The notes below the pieces were generated by a model. The model did no database searches and had not been told where the DNA came from. It saw nothing but the letters and a program-made list of their open reading frames with translations. A DNA stretch of 64,000 bases, taken from the NCBI RefSeq assembly GCF_900176335.1, contig NZ_FWXW01000006.1, positions 1 to 64,000 on the forward strand, in the 5' to 3' direction. Every line of letters begins with the position of its first letter. The stretch's first letter is position 1. Below are positions 8,601 to 16,280 of the stretch, in pieces. The translations under genes and the position numbers were made by a program. This DNA comes from Papillibacter cinnamivorans DSM 12816. GTDB taxonomy: Bacteria; Bacillota; Clostridia; Oscillospirales; Oscillospiraceae.

Positions 8601-9275
8601 TCAGCTGCAAAAACGATGGTTTCCTATGACAACAATCAGCGGCCTGCTCCAGATCCACGCGCTGGTGGCGGTGTCAGGATTAAAGTAGTAAATGGCGCCG
8701 CCGCTGGGGTCGGTGCCGTTGAGGGCTTCCCGTGCCGCCCGGATCGCGGAGTCGGCCACGGGCTGGTTGAACTGGCCGTCGCTCATGCAGGTGAAGGCCC
8801 CGGGCTGATAAACGACGCCCGCAATGGTGTTGGGGAAGGACGGATGGTCCACCCGGTTGAGGATCACCGCCCCGATGGCCACCTGGCCCCGGTAAGTCTC
8901 TCCCCGGGCCTCGGCCGAAATGACCCTTGCCAGGAGATATTCGCTGTTGCTTCTGGCGCTGGCGGACGATGCGGCGGAAACGCCGAGTTTTTCAAGGGTA
9001 GCCGGCCCGGCGATGCCGTCCTGGGTCAGGCCGTTTTTGCTCTGAAAGTATTTTATCGCCGCCACCGTTTTACTCCCGTAGATCCCGTCCACATCTCCGG
9101 TATAATATCCCCAGTTTTTCAGCCGCGTCTGGATCTCCTTGACCACCGTCCCGGAAGAGCCCATGCGATAGCTCACCGCGGCGGCGGCGGGGATCATCTG
9201 GATCAGCGAAACGGTGAGGATACTCGTTATAAAAAGTCCGGCGAGGACGGTGGCCGATTTTCTTCTTCTTTGCAT
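8601..9275 (-). CDS. sleB: Spore cortex-lytic enzyme SleB-like cell-wall hydrolase
   Basis: The 224-residue precursor has a signal peptide (residues 1 to about 33), a peptidoglycan-binding domain (about 40-98, with GSSGTVVKEIQTRL and GIYGSKTVAAIKYFQ) and a Hydrolase_2 catalytic domain (about 112-224). Glu122 in ISAEARGE is the expected catalytic residue of this lytic transglycosylase family. SleB degrades muramic-lactam cortex peptidoglycan during spore germination, so the gene implies an endospore-former. It lies alone; ypeB, its usual partner, is not adjacent. Vegetative cell-wall hydrolases of the same fold are an alternative, though the domain order favours SleB. Confidence 0.9.
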   Translation of the reverse strand: MQRRRKSATVLAGLFITSILTVSLIQMIPAAAAVSYRMGSSGTVVKEIQTRLKNWGYYTGDVDGIYGSKTVAAIKYFQSKNGLTQDGIAGPATLEKLGVSAASSASARSNSEYLLARVISAEARGETYRGQVAIGAVILNRVDHPSFPNTIAGVVYQPGAFTCMSDGQFNQPVADSAIRAAREALNGTDPSGGAIYYFNPDTATSAWIWSRPLIVVIGNHRFCS

Positions 9276-9390
9276 TGCAATTCCCTCCGCTGCAGTTTAT
9301 TCCGATTTAGTTTGCGGAAGAGGGAGGAAATTTATACAAAGGGAGAATGCGCATTCTGTTTGTTCTTTAAAACTATATGTTAATAAATTA

Positions 9391-9680
9391 ATTTCGAAAG
9401 ATTTGGACAGGAGCTGTGCGCTCCCCGCTGGGGGTAACTTTTCCCGCATAGGAAAAGTCACCAAAAGGATGCCAAGAGGCTCCGGCCTCTTGGATCTCCA
9501 TGGGAGTGTGCTCCGGTGGGTGCTCTGAATGACAGATTGATTATCGGCAGCTTCAAACGCATACACAGCTCTATAGCAAGAAGTCTGTTTTTCAGCCCGC
9601 GATCGGAGCTCTCCGTATCTTAGCCTGTGGAGCTCAATGAGACTGCGAAAACGTAATGCCTTCGACGCTGAAGAGGCTGT
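9391..9680 (-). repeat. Dispersed structured repeat, copy B
   Basis: Reverse complement of copy A (729-1003) with matching blocks over about 280 nt. In minus-strand RNA hairpin 1 is GGTGACTTTTCC/GGAAAAGTTACC (9433-9462), with one G-U pair that would be A-C on the other strand. Hairpin 2 is a perfect CCAAGAGG/CCTCTTGG stem. The terminal GGAGC/GCTCC stem is also kept. Relative to copy A, two base pairs of hairpin 1 differ on both sides of the stem and still pair, which supports selection on structure. Confidence 0.75.
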
Positions 9681-9717
9681 ATCCAGCGTCGCGCGAGATT
9701 CATAAAAGAGAAAATAC

Positions 9718-9762
9718 AAGAGCCGGATCGGGACGCTGCCTGCATTCCGATCCGGCTCTTTA
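9718..9762 (-). terminator. Rho-independent terminator of thrS
   Basis: AGAGCCGGATCGG and CCGATCCGGCTCT form a 13-bp perfect stem. On the minus strand it follows the thrS stop by about 33 bases and ends in CTTGTATTTTC. Confidence 0.85.
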
Positions 9763-9795
9763 TTAAACGATACAGTTTTGCGCGCTGAGCGTCAG

Positions 9796-11700
9796 TCAGC
9801 TTTTGGAGGCGACTTCCTCTTTGAGTTTGGCGATGAAGCCGTCCAGGCCCATGACGCCCAGATCCCCGGCGGCCCGGCTGCGGACTGCCACGACGCCCGC
9901 CTCGGCTTCCTTGTCTCCCAGCACCAGCATATAGGGAACCTTTTGGACCTGGGCTTCCCGGATCTTATAGCCGATCTTTTCGTTGCGCAGGTCGGTTTCC
10001 ACGCGGAAGCCCTCGGCGGTGAGCCTCTCGGCCACCGCCTTGGTGTATTCGTGGGTCCGGTCGGTGATGGGCAGAAGAATCACCTGGACGGGAGCGAGCC
10101 ATGCGGGGAAGGCGCCTGCATAGTTTTCAATGAGGATGCCGATGAAGCGCTCCATGCTGCCGAAGGCAACCCGGTGGATCATCACGGGGCGGTGCTTTTC
10201 CCCGTCGGCGCCGGTATAGGTGAGGTCGAAGCGCTCGGGCATCTGGATGTCCAGCTGAATCGTTCCGCACTGCCAGGTCCTGCCGATGGAGTCCTCCAGG
10301 TGGAAGTCGATCTTGGGCCCGTAGAACGCGCCGTCTCCCTCGTTGACGGTGTAGGACATGCCCCGCGCCTCCAGCACCTGCCGGAGGGCGCCCTCCACCA
10401 GCTCCCGCTGCTCCTGAGTACCCATGAAGTCCTCGGGACAGGTGGAAAGCTCCACGTGGTACTTAAACCCGAAGACCTTGTAGATCCGGTCGATGAGCTC
10501 GATGACACCGGCAATTTCACCGGGAACCTGCTCGGGAGTCATGAACAGATGGGCATCGTCCTGGGTGAAGCAGCGGACGCGGAAGAGCCCGTGAAGCGCG
10601 CCGGAGAGCTCATGGCGGTGGACCACCCCCATCTCCGCCATGCGGATGGGCAGATCCCGATAGGAGACGGGCTTGCGCTTAAAGGCCAGCATGCCGCCCG
10701 GGCAGTTCATGGGTTTGATGGCGTAGTCCTCGCCGTCGATCTTGGTGAAATACATGTTTTCCTTGTAGTGGTCCCAGTGGCCGCTCCTGTGCCAGAGCTC
10801 CTCGTTCAAGATGAGGGGCGTGCGGATTTCCTCATAGCCGGCTCTTGTGTGTTCCTCGCGCCAGTACTGCTCCAGGATGTTTCTGAGCACCATGCCCCTG
10901 GGGAAGAAGAACGGGAAGCCGGGGCCCTCGTCCATGAGGGCAAAGAGGTCCAGTTCCTTCCCCAGTTTCCGGTGATCCCGGCGTTTGGCCTCTTCCAGCC
11001 GGGCCAGGTATTCGTCCATTTCGGATTTCTTGGTAAAGGCGGTGCCGTAGATCCGCTGGAGCATTTTATTTTTGGAATCCCCCCGCCAGTAGGCACCGGT
11101 GCAGGAGGTGAGCTTAAAGGCCTTTACAAGGCCCGTTCCCGGCAGGTGAGGGCCGGCGCACAGGTCGGTGAAATCCCCCTGGGTATAAAAGGAGATGACC
11201 GCGTCTTCCGGAAGATCCTCGATAAGCTCCACCTTGTAGGGCTCGTTTTTCTCCCGCATGAACCGGAGGGCCTCCTCCCGGGGAAGCTCAAACCGGGTGA
11301 GGGGCAGATTTTCCTTGACGATCTTCTGCATTTCCGCCTCGAGCTTCTCCAACACCTCGGGGGTGAAAACGGTCTCGGAATCGAAATCATAATAGAAGCC
11401 GTCCTTGATGGCCGGACCGATGGCCAGTTTGGTTTCGGGATACAGACGCTTCACCGCCTGGGCCAGGATGTGGGAAGCGGTGTGGCGCAGCACCCACTTT
11501 CCCTCATCGGATTCCCAGGTGAGGATGGAAAGGGCGCAGTCCTTTTTAATGGGCGTGGTGAGGGAGACCGTTTTGCCGTCCAGTTCGGCGGCCAGCGCCG
11601 CGCGGGCAAGACCGGCGCTGATGCCCTCGGCCACCTGAAGGCAGGTAAGACCCGGTTCCTTTTCTATGACGGAGCCGTCTTTCAATGCGATGCGGATCAT
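9796..11700 (-). CDS. thrS: Threonine--tRNA ligase
   Basis: Charges tRNA-Thr with threonine in the cytoplasm. The 634-residue product starts MIRIALKDGS at 11700, after GCGAGGAAATAAGT; an 11-codon upstream extension is not needed. Domains in order: TGS (about 1-62), editing domain with HTASHILAQAVKRL, class II catalytic core with MNCPGGML (zinc cysteine), motif 2 RVRCFTQDDAHLF and motif 3 VAFGSMERFIGILIE, then the anticodon-binding domain to the end. Full length for the family. Expression is under the T-box leader upstream, so low threonyl-tRNA charging should raise it. Confidence 0.98.
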   Translation of the reverse strand: MIRIALKDGSVIEKEPGLTCLQVAEGISAGLARAALAAELDGKTVSLTTPIKKDCALSILTWESDEGKWVLRHTASHILAQAVKRLYPETKLAIGPAIKDGFYYDFDSETVFTPEVLEKLEAEMQKIVKENLPLTRFELPREEALRFMREKNEPYKVELIEDLPEDAVISFYTQGDFTDLCAGPHLPGTGLVKAFKLTSCTGAYWRGDSKNKMLQRIYGTAFTKKSEMDEYLARLEEAKRRDHRKLGKELDLFALMDEGPGFPFFFPRGMVLRNILEQYWREEHTRAGYEEIRTPLILNEELWHRSGHWDHYKENMYFTKIDGEDYAIKPMNCPGGMLAFKRKPVSYRDLPIRMAEMGVVHRHELSGALHGLFRVRCFTQDDAHLFMTPEQVPGEIAGVIELIDRIYKVFGFKYHVELSTCPEDFMGTQEQRELVEGALRQVLEARGMSYTVNEGDGAFYGPKIDFHLEDSIGRTWQCGTIQLDIQMPERFDLTYTGADGEKHRPVMIHRVAFGSMERFIGILIENYAGAFPAWLAPVQVILLPITDRTHEYTKAVAERLTAEGFRVETDLRNEKIGYKIREAQVQKVPYMLVLGDKEAEAGVVAVRSRAAGDLGVMGLDGFIAKLKEEVASKS

Positions 11701-11734
11701 ACTTATTTCCTCGCTTTCCGATATCAGGAGCAAT

Positions 11735-11985
11735 AAAAAATCCCACTCCTGATTGAATCAGGGGTGAGATGTAATCCCATGGTTCCACCCTGCTTGCAGC
11801 CCGAAGGGCTGCCGCTCGTGCCCGCAGTAACGCGCGGTATACGGCCCGGCCTACTCGGCTCTTTCGGCGGGCGGCTCAAGGGCGGTAAAGCAAAGTCTGT
11901 TTCGCAAGGGGGCTTTCAGCCGGGGCTCCCTCTCTCTGGGCGGCGTAACACGCTTCGTCCCTGTCATTGCCTTTTATTTATGTAG
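11735..11985 (-). promoter_or_regulatory. T-box leader of thrS
   Basis: The minus strand carries the T-box signature AGGGTGGAACCATGGG (11776-11791). It is followed by a terminator (arms 11740-11754 and 11756-11770, with G-U pairs, then a T run). Upstream are Stem I landmarks CAGAGAGAGGGAG and GGCTGAAAG. A threonine codon ACC within CTTTACCGCC (about 11880-11895) is a candidate specifier, not proven without folding. Uncharged tRNA-Thr should stabilise the antiterminator and permit thrS transcription. Confidence 0.95.
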
Positions 11986-12082
11986 GGCCAATATAGCATG
12001 AAAACAGTCCAATGTCAACCCGCGAGAGAGTCCGGGATAGAAAATGGTTTTCCCGGGCGGACGAATACGGGAGATTTTATCT

Positions 12083-12120
12083 GGAAACTTGAGGAAAATC
12101 ATGATATAATAGAAAATAAT
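12083..12120 (+). promoter_or_regulatory. Promoter of the ECF sigma operon
   Basis: GGAAACTT (12083-12090) precedes TGATATAAT (TATAAT at 12105-12110). The region closely resembles 15493-15520. It can be read either as an ECF-type GGAAACTT minus-35 with a 14-base spacer, or as a sigma-A extended minus-10 promoter (TGNTATAAT) with no standard minus-35. Confidence 0.55.
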
Positions 12121-12158
12121 GGATTATTATGCTAACGATTGCGGGTGAGTAAAACGCG

Positions 12159-12707
12159 ATGCTACCCATATTTCTGACCATTGAAAACGACAGTGACCGG
12201 GAAAAGGCGGAGGAGATCTACCGCCGCTATTCCGGGACCATGCTCTACGTGGCCGAGGGCATCCTGCGGGAGCGGCAGCTTGCGGAGGACGCGGTGTCCG
12301 AGGCCTTTGTAAAAATTATCCGGCATCTTGAAAAAATCGATCTGCTCGACTGTAACCGGACACGGGGGTTTGTTGTTATAGTTGTAAGGAATACGGCGCT
12401 CAACATGCTCAGGGAGAGAAACAGGACGGTACATTTGGATGACTTCGGAGACTGCCCGGACACGGCGGAACCGGTCTTCGACCATGTATCGGCAAAAGAG
12501 GCCTGCGACAGGATCGCGGACGCCGTGGCGGCGCTTCACAAGAGCTATTCGGATATTCTGTATCTCAAGGCGGTCCTGGAATACTCCAATCAGGAGATCG
12601 CCGAAATACTCAGCATCAGCCCGGAAAATGTGAAAATTTGCCTTTTCCGGGCGCGCAGCGCGCTCAAGCGGCAGCTTATGAAAGAGGGGGATTTCTGTGA
12701 ACGATAG
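12159..12707 (+). CDS. ECF-subfamily RNA polymerase sigma factor
   Basis: A 182-residue sigma-70 family protein with only regions 2 and 4. Region 2 (about residues 15-85) contains YRRYSGTMLYVAEGIL and DAVSEAFVKII. Region 4 (about 118-172) contains LEYSNQEIAEILSISPENVK, a clear helix-turn-helix, then RARSALKR. It directs core polymerase to a small regulon. The next gene overlaps its end by 11 bases and encodes a membrane protein of anti-sigma type, so the pair probably forms a membrane-signal switch. The target promoters may include its own and the similar one near 15493. Confidence 0.92.
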   Translation: MLPIFLTIENDSDREKAEEIYRRYSGTMLYVAEGILRERQLAEDAVSEAFVKIIRHLEKIDLLDCNRTRGFVVIVVRNTALNMLRERNRTVHLDDFGDCPDTAEPVFDHVSAKEACDRIADAVAALHKSYSDILYLKAVLEYSNQEIAEILSISPENVKICLFRARSALKRQLMKEGDFCER

Positions 12708-13392
12708 GGAAAAGGGCGACTCTATCTTCAATTCGCTGCTGAATGTCGGCGTGAGGGAGGCGTTTGAACGGGAAATGGGCGCTCTTCCGGCCGCCGAAGC
12801 GCTGAACGCAAGCCACGCCCCCTCCCCGGAGCTGGATAAGACTATACGAAAGCTCATCCGGGAAAACCGCCGGAAAACAAAGCTGCAGCGCTTTACAAAA
12901 ACACTCGGCAGGGCCGCCGTATGGTTTTTCGTATTGCTCGGTTTATCGTCGGCGGCGCTGCTGAGCGTGGAGGCCACGAGAAACGCGATTTTCAACGCCG
13001 TGATCGAATGGCAGGAAAAATACACGGAGATTCACTTCGACGAAACACCGTCAAGGGGGAGTATTTACCGCCCCGCGTATCTACCGGAAGGATTTTCGGA
13101 AACGTCTCTGGACACTTTCGGAACCGTTACGATGCTGACCTATGAAAACGGGAGCGGCGCCGTCATCGTCTTTGACCAGACGGCGGCGGATACGGGGGGA
13201 ATCTCGGTGGACAACGAGGGCACGGAATATTCGGAAATTGAAGTGGCGGGCGGCAAGGGATATTTGTTTGAGGCCGCTACGCAGGAGGATTCCAACGTGC
13301 TGATCTGGCAGGCGGGGGATACGATGTTCCAGCTGACTTCTTCCGTCGACGCCGGAGAGCTGATCCGGATGGCAGAAAGTCTTAAAAAATAA
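12697..13392 (+). CDS. Membrane-anchored anti-sigma-like protein with DUF4367 domain
   Basis: The 231-residue product starts at a GTG inside the end of the sigma-factor gene, so translation is coupled. Residues 1-72 are cytoplasmic and charged and could hold the sigma factor. One membrane helix spans about 73-92. The outer part (about 125-231) has the DUF4367 pattern, with PAYLPEGF and EIEVAGGKGYLF, and ends WQAGDTMFQLTSSVDAGELIRMAESL. DUF4367 domains occur on the outer side of clostridial anti-sigma proteins. Position and topology make it the likely anti-sigma factor; direct binding to the sigma factor is inferred. Confidence 0.85.
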   Translation: MNDREKGDSIFNSLLNVGVREAFEREMGALPAAEALNASHAPSPELDKTIRKLIRENRRKTKLQRFTKTLGRAAVWFFVLLGLSSAALLSVEATRNAIFNAVIEWQEKYTEIHFDETPSRGSIYRPAYLPEGFSETSLDTFGTVTMLTYENGSGAVIVFDQTAADTGGISVDNEGTEYSEIEVAGGKGYLFEAATQEDSNVLIWQAGDTMFQLTSSVDAGELIRMAESLKK

Positions 13393-13484
13393 ACCGGCGA
13401 ATGTGTTACCAAAACCTTCCTTCCGTTGTTTATATAGCAGAGGCGAAAAACCTCGAATAAACAAAAGAAAGAAGGTATGGTAAA

Positions 13485-13934
13485 ATGCGAGCACCGATGA
13501 AGCAATGCGTGTCGCTGCTGCTGGCCCTGACGCTTCTCTTTTCCCTGGGAGGCGCAGCGTCTGCCAGGGGGGCCGCCGCGCCGGCCGCAGCCGGAGGGGA
13601 GGGGCTTATCTTGCCGCAGTGGGCGAACACCGTCTCGATTACTCTCAGCCTTTCCTTTGACGGCGGCAGGGCAATCTGCGGCGCCCGGGTCATAGGAAAG
13701 ACGGGTACCACCGAAATCACGGGCACGGTGGTTCTGGAGCGCAGGAATACGGACGGCACTTACACCACCGTAAAGACCTGGGACGATCTTGAAGCCTCGG
13801 GAAGCATCCTGATTTTTGACGGAATCCATTATGTGGCCACGGGGTATACCTACCGGCTGAGCATCACGGCGACGGTGTACCGCAACGGCACGGCGGAAAC
13901 GGTTTCGGGAAGCTACGAGGCGTACGCGGGGTAG
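13485..13934 (+). CDS. Small secreted protein of unknown function
   Basis: The 149-residue precursor has a signal peptide (about residues 1-28, hydrophobic core LLLALTLLFSLGGAASA). The mature part is rich in beta-strand-like alternation (ITLSLSFDGGRAICG, TTEITGTVVLERR, YRLSITATVY). It recalls short clostridial exported proteins of the DUF6147 kind, but I am not certain of that family. AAGAAGG precedes the start. It follows the anti-sigma gene by 92 bases and may be a target or effector of the sigma operon. Single cysteine, no membrane anchor after cleavage. Confidence 0.7.
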   Translation: MRAPMKQCVSLLLALTLLFSLGGAASARGAAAPAAAGGEGLILPQWANTVSITLSLSFDGGRAICGARVIGKTGTTEITGTVVLERRNTDGTYTTVKTWDDLEASGSILIFDGIHYVATGYTYRLSITATVYRNGTAETVSGSYEAYAG

Positions 13935-14103
13935 CGAATAATTGTAAAGATTTAAAAAAATATGAGCAACGATGGAAGTAATTTCATTGCCATGCCCCGT
14001 ATAAAGTATAACGTAGAAACTGGAGGTGGGTGCTGCTTGGAACAGTAGAGCTTATCATGACGTAAAATTATATTTCAACTCTGCCGATAGTGAGGGTGTC
14101 TTT

Positions 14104-14409
14104 ATGAAAAAGAAGCTTTATGGTATATATGTATGTGGTGTGGTTTGTTTTTTTTGTATTTCGTTGTTGTTGCAATTCAACCCGATTCCATTTTTGGGCG
14201 GCGCTGTAGCAGTTTTGTGCGTGTACTTTGCTATCTCCAATAACGCACTGACAACAGCACAACAAGCAAGGGCTAATTTTTATCAAGACAAGATTGCCGA
14301 ACAATATGGAGACGAAAAAAAGAAGAGCTTCACAATAAAGGCATTATTTATTATACTGGCACCCTTATTATTATCATTGATGTGTTACTATTTATTTTTC
14401 AACAAATGA
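14104..14409 (+). CDS. Small A+T-rich membrane protein, unknown function
   Basis: The 101-residue product starts MKKKLYGIYV at 14104, with GAGGGTG upstream; the frame extends upstream to 14026 without a better start. Three hydrophobic helices are visible, about residues 7-24, 28-46 and 80-98, with a charged loop at 55-78. It is not recognised. Its codons are much richer in A+T than the flanking genes, as are those of the next gene, 13 bases downstream. The two look like one transferred unit. A toxin/immunity or export role could be imagined, but nothing in the sequence shows it. Confidence 0.75.
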   Translation: MKKKLYGIYVCGVVCFFCISLLLQFNPIPFLGGAVAVLCVYFAISNNALTTAQQARANFYQDKIAEQYGDEKKKSFTIKALFIILAPLLLSLMCYYLFFNK

Positions 14410-14422
14410 GGAGGAAGGAAAA

Positions 14423-15163
14423 ATGGTTAGAAAGATACTATCTTTTTTGATAATATTTGTTTTGGCTGTTACTTTTGGAATTGTTACTATGGCCAGCGCT
14501 TCAGATAAACCGAATAATACGATTGATGAGGCTAGACTTTCAATACTGTATTTACAAAACGATAAAAATGTAACGTCAGAACTGGTATCTGTTGACGAAT
14601 GCAGTTTAACTTATCGCTTTGAGCATGTAAAGGGAGAAAAAGTAAATTCCCGCACGGGTGTGACGGCAGTTGAATATGTTAAAATTGTACCTGTAACCGA
14701 TGAGGCAAAAACCAAGCTGATGTCTATTGTTTCAACAAAGGGGAACGGATCTTCATATCTGGATACCTATGATACATCCGGTTCAGTAGAAATCTATTCA
14801 ACAGTTTATTATCAGACGTATAATGATGCGCAAGGTGATGAATGCGTAAAAATGACTTCTTATTCCGGTGGCGTTTCCGACATTAATTCTGGATGCATTA
14901 TAGCCAGTCAAAGCGTTACAGCAGGACAAACAGGAACAAGTGCAACTACTAGACTTTATGTCTCCCAAAGTATCACAAAATATCCAATTTCATTATCCTG
15001 GTATTATTCGGCTCCGACGAGTTGGCATCCGCTTTATGTTGTTTCTTCAGGAATACAAATATGGGATCCTACGGTTGGTTGTACATATGTTGTAGGTATT
15101 CAAAGGGGAAACGATCCTGATACTTGGTATGTAGAACTTGTAAACAACCCATATGATAATTAA
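14423..15163 (+). CDS. Secreted A+T-rich protein, unknown function
   Basis: The 246-residue precursor has a strong GAGGAGGAAGG site 5 bases before its ATG and a signal peptide (about 1-26, core ILSFLIIFVLAVTFGIVTMASA). The mature protein is polar and beta-rich, with many Ser, Thr, Tyr and Val and three cysteines (in DECSLTYR, DECVKMTS and SGCIIAS). No family was recognised. Low G+C and position in the same cassette as the small membrane protein suggest transfer. Its stop codon is followed without a frame change by 81 codons of high-G+C coding sequence, the remnant described next. Confidence 0.8.
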   Translation: MVRKILSFLIIFVLAVTFGIVTMASASDKPNNTIDEARLSILYLQNDKNVTSELVSVDECSLTYRFEHVKGEKVNSRTGVTAVEYVKIVPVTDEAKTKLMSIVSTKGNGSSYLDTYDTSGSVEIYSTVYYQTYNDAQGDECVKMTSYSGGVSDINSGCIIASQSVTAGQTGTSATTRLYVSQSITKYPISLSWYYSAPTSWHPLYVVSSGIQIWDPTVGCTYVVGIQRGNDPDTWYVELVNNPYDN

Positions 15164-15409
15164 ACACACCGGGCGTTTCTCAAGGGGCTGGGCATGACCA
15201 GCGAAGAATACTGGAATTCCCTGCGCCCCGAGCTGGAGATGGAGCTGGTAACGCACAAGCATGAAGCGAAAGTATACGAGGAATTCCTCGCGCAGTACGG
15301 CGAGGCCCAACCCGACCGAGAAACTATGAAGAAAGACTGGGAGGCCTGGTTTGCCGCCTGGAAGGACGATATCATAGCGGCGGAAAATATTCAGGATTTG
15401 AGAGAGTAA
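15164..15409 (+). pseudogene. 3' remnant of a displaced gene (SurA-N/foldase-like C-terminal segment)
   Basis: Right after the stop of the A+T-rich gene, the same frame continues as high-G+C coding sequence. It begins THRAFLKGLGMTSEEYWNSL and ends with WEAWFAAWKDDIIAAENIQD at a normal stop. Read from the ATG at 15194 it gives 71 residues, but there is no ribosome binding site there and the coding character starts before it. The LGMTSEEYW pattern recalls the end of SurA-N-type or similar membrane-linked clostridial proteins. I read it as the tail of a gene whose front was replaced by the A+T-rich cassette. A genuine 71-residue protein is possible but less likely. Confidence 0.55.
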
Positions 15410-15413
15410 TTAT

Positions 15414-15443
15414 GAAATCCGGCACCGTCCGGTGCCGGATTTC
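15414..15443 (+). terminator. Terminator after the gene remnant
   Basis: GAAATCCGGCACC pairs perfectly with GGTGCCGGATTTC around a four-base loop, five bases after the remnant's stop codon. It was probably the terminator of the original gene. The T run is short. Confidence 0.8.
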
Positions 15444-15492
15444 TCATCCGTTGAAAACCTGTTTCCCAAGACGTTTAGGAGAATTTATTTAA

Positions 15493-15520
15493 AAACTTGA
15501 AGAATATCATGTTAAAATAA
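15493..15520 (+). promoter_or_regulatory. Candidate promoter resembling that of the ECF operon
   Basis: AAACTTGAAGAATATCATG followed by TTAAAAT matches the ECF-operon promoter region (12085-12110) at about 20 of 26 positions, with identical spacing. It lies about 100 bases upstream of the next membrane protein gene. It may be a second target of the sigma factor, or a sigma-A extended minus-10 promoter (TGTTAAAAT). Confidence 0.45.
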
Positions 15521-15614
15521 AAAATATAGCACCGTTTTGGTTATAGAAACAGAGTACAATCCGGGATTCAGATTCAGCCATCTGCATATCCGATGCAGCG
15601 TAAGGAGGAGTATT

Positions 15615-16040
15615 ATGCCGTTTCAGCAGGGCCTCGGGCCGTTTATTTTTGCCGCCGCCTTCATGGCGATCAGCCTGCTGATTCAATGGGCCGTCAGCAG
15701 GAGGATGGATCCCGAAAGAGCCTGGAGATACACGCAGTTTGCCAATGCCGGGGCCATGTTCGGGGCTCTATTCGGCACTCAATTGCGAACGTCCGAGTAC
15801 CTCGGCGGGGAGTTCTATTACGGCCGGACCGACACATTGCCGGGTCCCTCGGCGATCATGCTGATGCTCGGCATTTACGCGTCGCTGCGGGTGCTGGTCA
15901 CCAGCTATGTGCAGTATCGGAAAAACCGCGACGATCCGGAGCTTTCTAAAAAGCTGATCAAGGACGCGGTGGGCAGCCTGGCCATCCTGTCGGGGGTGTT
16001 CGCTGCGGGTATTTTTATGGAGGCTCTCCAGCGCTCCTGA
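15615..16040 (+). CDS. Small membrane protein, unknown function
   Basis: The 141-residue protein starts MPFQQGLGPF after TAAGGAGGAG; the longer upstream frame lacks a site. Hydrophobic helices are seen at about 8-26, 68-85 and 112-133, with an acidic, tyrosine-containing loop (YLGGEFYYGRTD) between. No family recognised. A promoter like that of the ECF operon lies upstream, so it could be part of the same response. A long palindromic element follows its 3' end. Confidence 0.75.
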   Translation: MPFQQGLGPFIFAAAFMAISLLIQWAVSRRMDPERAWRYTQFANAGAMFGALFGTQLRTSEYLGGEFYYGRTDTLPGPSAIMLMLGIYASLRVLVTSYVQYRKNRDDPELSKKLIKDAVGSLAILSGVFAAGIFMEALQRS

Positions 16041-16121
16041 CGGAACGGCGGTACCGGTACAGCGGGGGGCCGCGGATGGAGGAAACCCCGAACAATCAGA
16101 ATCCGGCGCCGAATGTACCGG

Positions 16122-16242
16122 ATTTTTATACCAGACTTCAATAAAATGTCGATACAACAAATAAAACAGTATGGCTGTCCCCCCCGCCGGAGACGGGGGG
16201 ACAGCCATACGTCTTGTTTCATCTTTTATTGGATAATAGTAT
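16122..16242. repeat. Long-palindrome element 1
   Basis: The element reads TATACCAGACTTCAATAAAATGTCGATAC at its left side and ATCTTTTATTGGATAATAGTA on its right, around a long stem: GTATGGCTGTCCCCCC (16169-16184) pairs with its complement at 16195-16210. Flanks, outer CAATAAAA/TTTTATTG stem and G+C core match element 2 (47676-47799). It lies between two convergent genes and probably serves as a two-way terminator; the imperfect terminal repeats suggest a MITE-like origin. Confidence 0.85.
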
Positions 16243-16280
16243 TACGTTTCATTCCAGAAATATTTTCGCCTGTCAGTCCG

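Larger units (their letters stand above)
9276..9795. other. Intergenic interval with repeat copy B and the thrS terminator
   Basis: Between sleB and thrS there is no credible coding sequence. A frame at 9297-9719 on the minus strand is open but has no ribosome binding site and coincides with the repeat. The interval contains repeat copy B (9391-9680) and the thrS terminator (9718-9762). The A+T-rich stretch 9360-9400 upstream of sleB could hold its promoter, but I could not assign one. Confidence 0.7.

Noticed and set aside
9778-11736. 652-codon open frame on the plus strand
   Set aside because: Antisense to thrS, which has all synthetase motifs and a T-box. High G+C makes long antisense frames common.
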